Of a stretch of DNA of 14,971 nucleotides, positions 6,706 to 12,446 are shown in pieces (position 1 is the stretch's first letter; the number at the start of each line of letters is the position of its first letter). A program made the position numbers and the translations under genes. A model generated the notes under the pieces. That model did not search any database and was not told the DNA's origin. It saw only the letters and a list, made by a program, of their open reading frames with translations. Origin of the DNA: DASPMP01 sp035758925 (GTDB taxonomy: Bacteria > Gemmatimonadota > Gemmatimonadetes > Gemmatimonadales > Gemmatimonadaceae); NCBI GenBank assembly GCA_035758925.1, contig DASTVV010000163.1, forward strand, positions 1 through 14,971. Direction: 5' to 3'.

Positions 6706-6954
6706 ATGCCTCCCAAAGTCGCGAAGCTGGCTGGTCTGGGAGCGTTCGGCGCCTGCGCCGGACTGCTCGCGCTGTTCCTCCTGCTGGGCTACCTGACTCG
6801 ACCCACGCCCCGCGGTGGCATCGACAGCATCAACGCCGCTGTCGCCTGGATCGCGCTGGGCGGGTTGTTCCTGGCGCTGATTCTCGTGCACGTCATGATC
6901 GGGAAGCGACTACTGCTGCTGGCTCAGGGACCTCAGGTGAGGCGCCCGCTGTAG
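6706..6954 (+). CDS. Small two-helix membrane protein
   Basis: This 82-residue protein is not recognised as a named family. Two hydrophobic segments (about 9-30, GLGAFGACAGLLALFLLLGYL, and 44-66, AAVAWIALGGLFLALILVHV) are joined by a short loop (TRPTPRGGIDSIN). The C-terminus is basic (GKRLLLLAQGPQVRRPL). The ATG lies 9 bp after the M56 stop and is preceded by GGGG at 6700-6703, only a weak ribosome site. Position and spacing suggest co-transcription with blaI-blaR1. A role as an accessory to the sensor is possible but rests on position only. A strong terminator follows 72 bp after its stop. Confidence 0.7.
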   Translation: MPPKVAKLAGLGAFGACAGLLALFLLLGYLTRPTPRGGIDSINAAVAWIALGGLFLALILVHVMIGKRLLLLAQGPQVRRPL

Positions 6955-6975
6955 AGATCTCGGCGCCAGGGCCAG

Positions 6976-7108
6976 GAACAACTCATCCGAATTCTTCGAA
7001 TTGGGCCGAATCTGTTCCACAAAATGAAAGCTCCTCTCGCCTGGCGGAGAGGAGCTTTTGTCACTCAGGATGATTCGTTCAGATTCGTGGAATTCGGATG
7101 AGTCGTTC
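6976..7108. repeat. Large composite inverted repeat between convergent operons
   Basis: Three nested inverted repeats share one centre region. The outer arms are 6976-6994 and 7090-7108 (18 of 19 positions paired, core ACTCATCCGAATTC). The middle arms are CGAATCTG at 7007-7014 and CAGATTCG at 7080-7087. The inner arms are the 12-bp terminator stem. In addition, GGATGATTCGTTCAG (7068-7082) is repeated as GGATGAGTCGTTCAG at 7096-7110. The whole could fold into one hairpin of about 130 nt. It may be an elaborate two-way terminator or a decayed MITE/REP-like element; no target-site duplication is evident. Confidence 0.8.
7027..7059. terminator. Bidirectional rho-independent terminator
   Basis: A perfect 12-bp stem (AAAGCTCCTCTC, 7027-7038, with GAGAGGAGCTTT, 7047-7058) encloses the 8-nt loop GCCTGGCG. 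TTTT ends the plus strand; the minus strand reads TTTCATTTTG after its stem. It can stop the bla-like operon from the left and gyrB from the right. Confidence 0.88.
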
Positions 7109-7134
7109 AGGCTCCGGAGCGACAACCTCGAAAA

Positions 7135-9090
7135 TCAGATGTCGAGATTCGACGCGAACTTCGCGTTCTGCTCGATGAACACGCGCCGCGGCTCGACTTC
7201 GTCGCCCATGAGCGTCTGGAAGATCTGATCGGCCGAATACGCCTCCTCGATGCCCACCTTCATGAGCGTCCGGCGCTCCGGGTCCATCGTGGTCTCGAAT
7301 AGCTGTCCCGCGTTCATCTCGCCAAGTCCCTTGTAGCGCTGGACGTTGACATTACCCTTGCCGTCGCCATTGCCACCGCCGAGGCGCTTGATGATGTCGT
7401 CGCGCTCCTTGATGTCGAAGGCGTAGTGCTCCTCCTTGCCCTTGGCGACACGGAAGAGCGGTGGCTGCGCGATGTAGACGTAGCCAGCCTCGATGAGCTG
7501 CGGCATCTGGCGGTAGAAGAACGTGAGCAGCAGCGTGCGAATGTGCGCGCCGTCGACGTCGGCGTCGGTCATGATGATGACCTTGTGATACCGCGCCCTC
7601 TCGAGGTCGAACTCTTCCTTGATGCCCGTGCCGAGTGCCGTGATGATGGTGCGGATCTCTTCGTTCGAGAGCACCTTGTCGATGCGGGCCTTCTCGACGT
7701 TGATGATCTTGCCGCGGAGGGGCAGAATGGCCTGGAACTCGCGCTTGCGGCCCTGCTTTGCGGAGCCGCCCGCGGAGTCTCCCTCGACGAGGTAGATCTC
7801 GCACAGCGACGGATCGCTGAGCGAGCAGTCCGCGAGCTTGCCCGGCAGGTTGCCGACGTCGAGCGCTGACTTGCGCCGCGTGAGGTCGCGCGCCTTGCGG
7901 GCAGCTTCGCGGGCGCGGGCGGCGCTCACGGTCTTCTCGACGATGATGTTGGCGGACCGGGGGTGCTCCTCGAGGTAGCTGCCGAACAGCTCGCCGACGA
8001 CGGTCTTGACCGCCGACTCCGCCTCGGAGTTGCCGAGCTTGGTCTTGGTCTGACCCTCGAACTGCGGCTCGCGGACTTTGATCGACAGCACCGCCGTGAG
8101 ACCCTCGCGCACGTCGTCGCCCGACAGCGTGAAGTCCGCCTTCTTGAGGAAGCCGCCCTTGTTCGCGTACGAGTTGATCACACGCGTGAGCGCGGCCTTG
8201 AAGCCGGTGAGGTGCGTGCCGCCCTCGTGCGTGTTGATGTTGTTCACGAACGAGAACGTGGTGTCGTTGTAGCCGTCGTTGTACTGGAGCGCGAGCTCGA
8301 TCCCGATGTCGTCCTTCGTGGTCTCAATGTAGATGACCTCGGGATGCAACGGCTTCTTGCCACGGTTCAGGTGCTGGACGAACTCCTTGAGGCCGCCTTT
8401 GGCGTGGAACGTCTCTTCCTTCTTTTCCTTTTCCCGCTCGTCCGTCAGCGTGATCGAGACGCCCTTGTTCAGGAAGGAAAGCTCACGCAAGCGCATCGCG
8501 ATCGTGTCCCAGCGATACATGAGATCGGTGAAGATCTCCGGGTCGGGCTTGAACCAGACGACCGTGCCGGTCTCCTTCTTGGGCACGTCCTTCAGCGCCT
8601 TGAGCTTGGTCTTCGTCTTTCCACGCACGAAGTCCATGTACCACTCTTTGCCGTCGCGCTTGACCGAGACCTTGAGCTGTTCCGAGAGCGCGTTGACGAC
8701 GGACACACCGACGCCGTGGAGTCCGCCGGACACCTTGTAGGTGTTCTTGTCGAACTTGCCGCCGGCGTGCAGCACGGTCATGGCCAGCTCGACGCCCGGA
8801 ATCTTTTCTGTCGGATGAATGTCGACAGGGATGCCGCGCCCGTTGTCGACGACCGTTATCGAATTGTCGGAATGGATCGTGACGGCGATCTCGTCTGCAA
8901 ATCCGGCGAGCGCTTCGTCGATGGAGTTGTCGACGACCTCGAACACGAGGTGGTGCAATCCGCGCTCGGAGGTCGATCCGATGTACATGCCGGGACGCTT
9001 GCGAACCGCGTCGAGACCCTTGAGGACCTGGATCTGCCCGGCGTCGTACTTCGAGCCGCCCTGGTCAGTCGAGTTGATCGGCGTTGCCAT
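7135..9090 (-). CDS. gyrB: DNA gyrase subunit B
   Basis: The 651-residue protein is a complete GyrB of the short type, the ATPase subunit that with GyrA introduces negative supercoils. The GHKL ATPase domain shows EVVDNSIDEA (51-60), DNGRGIP (82-88), GGLHGVGVS (122-130) and the transducer lysine motif QTKTKLGN (347-354). The Toprim domain has EGDSAGGSAKQGR (E436) and the metal-binding TDADVDGAHIRTLLL (D509, D511, D513). The tail contains RYKGLGEMN and ends shortly after EPRRVFIEQNA, with no E. coli-type 170-residue insert. The phrase QAILPLRGKIINVEKAR fits GyrB better than ParE. The ATG at 9090 is preceded by an AT-rich stretch without Shine-Dalgarno. It lies downstream of recF and the DUF721 gene, a common replication-gene neighbourhood, and converges on the bla-like operon with a shared terminator between them. 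Confidence 0.98.
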   Translation of the reverse strand: MATPINSTDQGGSKYDAGQIQVLKGLDAVRKRPGMYIGSTSERGLHHLVFEVVDNSIDEALAGFADEIAVTIHSDNSITVVDNGRGIPVDIHPTEKIPGVELAMTVLHAGGKFDKNTYKVSGGLHGVGVSVVNALSEQLKVSVKRDGKEWYMDFVRGKTKTKLKALKDVPKKETGTVVWFKPDPEIFTDLMYRWDTIAMRLRELSFLNKGVSITLTDEREKEKKEETFHAKGGLKEFVQHLNRGKKPLHPEVIYIETTKDDIGIELALQYNDGYNDTTFSFVNNINTHEGGTHLTGFKAALTRVINSYANKGGFLKKADFTLSGDDVREGLTAVLSIKVREPQFEGQTKTKLGNSEAESAVKTVVGELFGSYLEEHPRSANIIVEKTVSAARAREAARKARDLTRRKSALDVGNLPGKLADCSLSDPSLCEIYLVEGDSAGGSAKQGRKREFQAILPLRGKIINVEKARIDKVLSNEEIRTIITALGTGIKEEFDLERARYHKVIIMTDADVDGAHIRTLLLTFFYRQMPQLIEAGYVYIAQPPLFRVAKGKEEHYAFDIKERDDIIKRLGGGNGDGKGNVNVQRYKGLGEMNAGQLFETTMDPERRTLMKVGIEEAYSADQIFQTLMGDEVEPRRVFIEQNAKFASNLDI

Positions 9091-9187
9091 GAATAAAAAC
9101 GCTTGATTGTAGGCCGAAGGAACGCCGAAATAACGACACCCGGCGTAACTTGAAAGCTAACCCATCACGCGCCCGAAGGCAATCACG

Positions 9188-9216
9188 ATCTTGACACCTA
9201 AATCCTGCCATGTCAA
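9188..9216 (-). promoter_or_regulatory. Candidate gyrB promoter
   Basis: On the minus strand a perfect TTGACA (9216-9211) is followed after 17 bp by CAAGAT (9193-9188), a weak -10. The predicted leader is about 90 nt. The TTGACA is also one arm of an inverted repeat (TTGACA at 9191-9196, TGTCAA at 9211-9216), which could be a regulatory site. A second possible -10, TACAAT at 9111-9106, lies 15 bp before the start codon without a matching -35. Confidence 0.35.
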
Positions 9217-9258
9217 CACGTTACACATGCCAAGGAATGCCGGAATGAATGTGATCGA

Positions 9259-9570
9259 TCAGGCCCGTTTCAGCTGCCAGCGGATCTTCCTGATCGCGAG
9301 CTTTCCGGTGCGCTGATTCAGTCGCCGCAAGAGCTCCGGTTCCATCAACGCGAGCTCGGTCATCCATGCATTGGTCGTGACGGCCACGAACAATGTACCC
9401 TGCGGCGTCACCGAAAGCGGCTCAGTCACCCGCGAGATCTGCGGCCCAACCAGCGCTGCCCAATTTGGTATTACCGCCGCCTGCGCCACGCGATCGGCGA
9501 TACCCGACTTCGACAGCACCTCGGCCATTACGTCGCCAAGCTTTCGCGGTTTGCGCTTGCGTTCCGTCAT
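9259..9570 (-). CDS. DUF721 protein, DciA-like replicative helicase loader candidate
   Basis: This 103-residue protein matches the DUF721 pattern: a basic start (TERKRKPRKLGDVMAEVLSKSG), WAALVGPQISRVTEPLSVTPQG with the conserved tryptophan and VGP, then LFVAVTTNAWMTELALMEPELLRRLN and a basic end (IRKIRWQLKRA). The middle part corresponds to the KH-like fold described for DciA, which delivers DnaB helicase in bacteria without DnaC/DnaI; not every DUF721 protein has been shown to do this. The ATG overlaps the recF stop by 4 nt (ATGA on the minus strand), implying coupled translation. The recF, DUF721, gyrB order is common in bacteria and supports a replication role. The next gene, gyrB, is 168 bp downstream and may have its own promoter. 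Confidence 0.85.
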   Translation of the reverse strand: MTERKRKPRKLGDVMAEVLSKSGIADRVAQAAVIPNWAALVGPQISRVTEPLSVTPQGTLFVAVTTNAWMTELALMEPELLRRLNQRTGKLAIRKIRWQLKRA

Positions 9571-10685
9571 GGCGTCACCTTTCCCTCGACCACGCGATAT
9601 CGTGGCAACGCCGTGAGCTCGGCAGGAATATCGGAGTCGCGCGGAACGGCGAGCACCGTCTGGCCGATGCCGATCGTAGCGAGCAGCGCCAGGACTCGCG
9701 TTGCTCTTCGAACATCGAGCTCGGCGAACGGATCGTCGAGGAGGAACACCGGTGACGCGCCGCGTGAATCCCGCAGCGTTTCCGCTTCCAGCGTTCTGAG
9801 CGCGATCGCGGCCGTTCGCTGCTGTCCCGCCGAACCGAACGTGCGGGTCTCCCGACCCGCGAGTAGCAGCGCGAGGTCGTCACGGTGCGGACCGACGCTC
9901 GTGCGACCGTGGCGAAGGTCCGAATCACGCTTGACCGCGAGCATCTGCGCGAGCATGTCGCGCGCGTCGGCGTCCGCCGGCAGACTCGAGTCGTAGCGCA
10001 ATTCGCTCGCACCGCGCTCTCCGAGCGCGACGCACCGTTCGGCGAATCGCGGGGCGACGGCTTGCACCCACGCGCGCCGCGCCAGAACGATGACCGCTCC
10101 CTGCTCGGCCAGCGGTCCCTCCCACGCCTCGATGGCGCGCGTCGCGCCCGGTGAGGGGCGACGGCCGGCGCTTCGCAGGGCAGCGTTGCGACGCTCGAGC
10201 GCGCCGCGGTATTCCTGCAGCGCGAGCAGGTATCTGCGGGAGCTGAGCGCCAGCATGATGTCGAGGAATCTCCGTCGGGCGCTTGCCGGACCGGCTACCA
10301 CCTCCACGTCGGCTGGCGAGAACATGACGGCGGGCAGCGTGCCCAGTGCGTCGCTCAGGCGATCCAGCACCGCGCCGTCGCGTCGAATGCGCTTGCGGCG
10401 GCCGGCCCGTTCGAAGCCGATCGCTAGTCGATGCGCATCCGGGGCGCACAGGTCAGCCTCGACGAAGAACCCGGGTGCGCCAAACCGCGCCACGTCCACG
10501 TCGCGCGTTCCACGAACAGAGCGCAGCAGGCTCAGATAGTATGCAGCCTCGAGCAGATTCGTCTTGCCCTGGCCGTTCTCGCCGACGAGGGCGAGCCCGG
10601 CTTCAGGCAGCTCCAGCTCGAGCCGCTCGAAATTCCGAAAATCCTTGAGCGACAACGAGGCGATTCGAGCCCGCGGTTCCGCCAT
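9567..10685 (-). CDS. recF: DNA replication and repair protein RecF
   Basis: The 372-residue protein is an SMC-like ATPase that helps load RecA at gaps with RecO and RecR. Visible motifs are the opening LSLKDFRNFERLELELPE, Walker A GENGQGKT (35-42) followed by NLLEAAYYLS, MFSPADVEVVAGPASARRRF in the centre, TSVGPHRDDLAL, the ABC signature region FGSAGQQRTAAIALR, and Walker B VFLLDDPFAELD (313-324). The last motif, QTVLAVPRDSDIP, departs from the QVF(I/V)T(A/T) usual in RecF, so the H-loop-like part is divergent. The open frame extends far upstream, but the start at 10685 gives the family length and places LSLKDFRNF at its usual position. No Shine-Dalgarno is visible. It lies 32 bp after the enoyl-CoA hydratase stop, so it is probably in one transcript with it. 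Confidence 0.95.
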   Translation of the reverse strand: MAEPRARIASLSLKDFRNFERLELELPEAGLALVGENGQGKTNLLEAAYYLSLLRSVRGTRDVDVARFGAPGFFVEADLCAPDAHRLAIGFERAGRRKRIRRDGAVLDRLSDALGTLPAVMFSPADVEVVAGPASARRRFLDIMLALSSRRYLLALQEYRGALERRNAALRSAGRRPSPGATRAIEAWEGPLAEQGAVIVLARRAWVQAVAPRFAERCVALGERGASELRYDSSLPADADARDMLAQMLAVKRDSDLRHGRTSVGPHRDDLALLLAGRETRTFGSAGQQRTAAIALRTLEAETLRDSRGASPVFLLDDPFAELDVRRATRVLALLATIGIGQTVLAVPRDSDIPAELTALPRYRVVEGKVTP

Positions 10686-10717
10686 CGCGCTGAACGGCCG
10701 GCGTAGTGTCCGGAGAC

Positions 10718-11503
10718 TCAGGCGCCGCGGAAGGCGGGCGCGCGCTTCTCCAGGAACGCGGACGTGCCTTCGCGCATGTCCTGCGTGGAGGCGAGCAGGC
10801 CGAACGCGGCAGCCTCGAGCGCCAGCGCCTCCTCCATCGAGATGTCCGCACCGCGGTTCACGACGTCGATGCAACACGCGAGGGCCAGCGGGCCATTGGC
10901 CAGCATGTGCGTCAGCATCCCACGTGCGACGTCGACGACATTCTCCGATGATGCCACCACGCGATTGACGAGTCCGAGCCGATGACCTTCGGCCGCGTCG
11001 ATCATCTCGCCGGTGAGCAGCAATTGGAGCGCGCGTCCGCGACCGATCAGCCGCGTCAGGCGCTGCGTTCCACCATATCCGGGAATGACGCCGAGCTTGA
11101 CCTCCGGCTGCCCGAACTTTGCGGCCTCGGAGGCAATGCGGACATGACACGCCATCGCCAGCTCGCAGCCGCCGCCGAGTGCGAAACCATTGACCGCGGC
11201 GACGACTGGCTTGGGAGAGGTCTCAAAACGGCGAAACACGTCCTGGCCGCGGCGCGCCAGTGCATACGCCTCCGCTGGAGATTTCTGGCGCAGCTCCGAG
11301 ATGTCTGCGCCGGCGACGAATGCCCGTCCCGCCCCCGTGACGATGACACCGCCAACTGCTTCGTTGGCGCGAACGTCATCGATCGCGCGACCCAGCTCGA
11401 GCATCGTCGCGTCGTTCAGTGCGTTGAGCTTGTCCGGGCGGTTGACGGTAATGGTCGCAATCCGATCGGCGACGTCGAGCTTCAGGAATTCGAACGCGCT
11501 CAT
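10718..11503 (-). CDS. Enoyl-CoA hydratase/isomerase (crotonase family)
   Basis: This complete 261-residue crotonase-fold enzyme probably hydrates trans-2-enoyl-CoA to 3-hydroxyacyl-CoA in fatty-acid or amino-acid catabolism. It shows ITVNRPDKLNALN (18-30), the oxyanion-hole and CoA segment AGADISEL (64-71), NGFALGGGCELAMAC with the catalytic E114, and FGQPEVKLGVIPGYGGTQRL with the catalytic E134. Having both glutamates favours true hydratase activity. The family usually has Asp in the ACDxRIA motif, but here it reads ACHVRIA. The C-terminal trimerisation helices end FLEKRAPAFRGA as in typical short-chain hydratases. The ATG at 11503 fits the family N-terminus; no Shine-Dalgarno precedes it. 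Its linkage upstream of recF looks incidental to function but places it in the same transcript. Substrate cannot be determined. Confidence 0.95.
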   Translation of the reverse strand: MSAFEFLKLDVADRIATITVNRPDKLNALNDATMLELGRAIDDVRANEAVGGVIVTGAGRAFVAGADISELRQKSPAEAYALARRGQDVFRRFETSPKPVVAAVNGFALGGGCELAMACHVRIASEAAKFGQPEVKLGVIPGYGGTQRLTRLIGRGRALQLLLTGEMIDAAEGHRLGLVNRVVASSENVVDVARGMLTHMLANGPLALACCIDVVNRGADISMEEALALEAAAFGLLASTQDMREGTSAFLEKRAPAFRGA

Positions 11504-11650
11504 GTCGGTGGCCGGGGAGGGGTCTCGAGTCCAGGTCGTCGCCTGATGTGTCACCGAATCTAGGGCCGGGGCCATTCTTGCGCCCCGAGGACGCTGTCCG
11601 ATTACTTCCCGGACCGGCGCGTGTGAGAAACAACCACGAAAGGAGAGCGG

Positions 11651-11971
11651 GTGATTCGAGTGCTTGCGGTCGTGGCGGTCCTGAGCTGGCCGCCAGCACT
11701 TGGCCGGTGGTTCGGCGCAGACAAGGTGAAGCACTTCCTCATGTCTGCCCTGGTGCACAGCACGGCATACTCGACGGCGCAGGCGCTTGGCGCAGGAAAC
11801 CAGACCAGCCAAGTAGTTGGAGGCACGGCCGTCGCCGGAATCGGCGTGTTGAAGGAGGTTCACGATCGCCGCGCACACAAACCGTTCAGCATCGAGGACC
11901 TCGTCTGGGACGCGTCCGGTGGCGTGGCGGCAGCGGCTCTCCTGAACGGGGCGCGAAGGGGCACGCCGTGA
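11651..11971 (+). CDS. DUF2279/YfiM-like small exported protein
   Basis: The 106-residue protein has a short hydrophobic N-terminus (MIRVLAVVAVLSWPPALG), probably a signal or anchor segment. The core contains DKVKHFLMSALVHSTAYS (24-41), the glycine-rich VVGGTAVAGIGVLKEVHDRR and the ending FSIEDLVWDASGGVAAAALL. This order (DKxxHF, a GxxKExxDxR motif, DLxxDxxG) is what I recall for the DUF2279/YfiM group of predicted periplasmic proteins, which have no established function. The start is GTG, supported by GGAG at 11642-11645 five bases upstream. It sits 25 bp before ccmE and may be transcribed with the cytochrome c genes. It lacks the lipobox Cys found in YfiM. A weak promoter-like pair (TTGCGC at 11578-11583, ATTACT at 11601-11606, 17-bp spacing) lies upstream. 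Confidence 0.68.
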   Translation: MIRVLAVVAVLSWPPALGRWFGADKVKHFLMSALVHSTAYSTAQALGAGNQTSQVVGGTAVAGIGVLKEVHDRRAHKPFSIEDLVWDASGGVAAAALLNGARRGTP

Positions 11972-11982
11972 GTGCCGCGCTG

Positions 11983-11988
11983 TATATT
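11983..11988 (+). promoter_or_regulatory. Candidate -10 element placing the ccmE transcript start at its start codon
   Basis: TATATT ends eight bases before the ATG at 11997, so initiation at the usual distance would give a nearly leaderless transcript. An AGGAGG (11990-11995) lies between them but only one base from the ATG, too close for normal Shine-Dalgarno use. No -35 is recognisable. Confidence 0.35.
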
Positions 11989-11996
11989 CAGGAGGC

Positions 11997-12446
11997 ATGA
12001 AACCGCGCGCGAAATTCCTTGTTGGTGCTGGGCTCATCCTCTCGGTGGCCGGATACCTCATGGCCAGCTCGATCCGGGACACGGGCGTCTATTACGTGAC
12101 GCCTACGGAGCTCGCGGCCAAGCTGTCAGCTGATTCCACGCTGCACGGCGTCGGTCTCAAGCTGGGCGCGCGCGTGGTGCCGGGTTCCATCAAGCGGGAC
12201 GCTGGCGGGCGCGAGTATGCGTTCGACGTGACGGACGGCGCGCGCGTCGTGCCCGTCGTCTATCGCGGCATCGCGCCGGATACCTTCACCGACGGTGTCG
12301 ACGTCGTAGTGGAGGGTCGCATGGGTCGCGACGGAACCTTCCGAGCGACGACTCTGCTGGCCAAGTGCGCGTCGCGGTACGAGAACGCACCCGAGAAGTA
12401 CCGCGACACACCGGGATACAAGACCGGAACTAGTCCACGCGCGTGA
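11997..12446 (+). CDS. ccmE: Cytochrome c maturation haem chaperone CcmE, Cys (C-x3-Y) variant
   Basis: The 149-residue protein has one N-terminal membrane helix (about 6-24) and a periplasmic OB-fold with VYYVTPTELAAK, LKLGARVVPGSIKRD and VDVVVEGRMGRDGTFRATTLLAK. CcmE binds haem covalently and passes it to CcmF for attachment to apocytochrome c. Canonical CcmE uses His in LAKHDExY; here the motif is LAKCASRY, with C124 in place of the His and Y128 retained. This is the CxxxY type described for archaea and some bacteria. The tail after it (EKYRDTPGYKTG) is short. The stop overlaps the GTG of ccmF by 4 nt. Gene position directly before ccmF and the OB-fold pattern make the identity secure. How haem is bound through Cys in this lineage is not shown by the sequence. 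Confidence 0.93.
   Translation: MKPRAKFLVGAGLILSVAGYLMASSIRDTGVYYVTPTELAAKLSADSTLHGVGLKLGARVVPGSIKRDAGGREYAFDVTDGARVVPVVYRGIAPDTFTDGVDVVVEGRMGRDGTFRATTLLAKCASRYENAPEKYRDTPGYKTGTSPRA

Noticed and set aside
7963..9096. Long plus-strand open frame opposite gyrB
   Set aside because: It is the antisense of a highly conserved gene in GC-rich DNA, with leucine/valine/arginine-biased composition and no recognisable domain.
9091..9258. Replication origin near gyrB
   Set aside because: No match to TTATNCACA-type DnaA boxes or an AT-rich unwinding region of useful size.
10686..11150. Long upstream extension of the recF open frame
   Set aside because: It runs through the enoyl-CoA hydratase gene on the same strand in another frame and gives no RecF-like sequence before the motif LSLKDFRNF.
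11504..12082. Upstream extension of the enoyl-CoA hydratase frame
   Set aside because: The extension is antisense to the DUF2279-like gene and the start of ccmE; family length and N-terminus fit ATG 11503.
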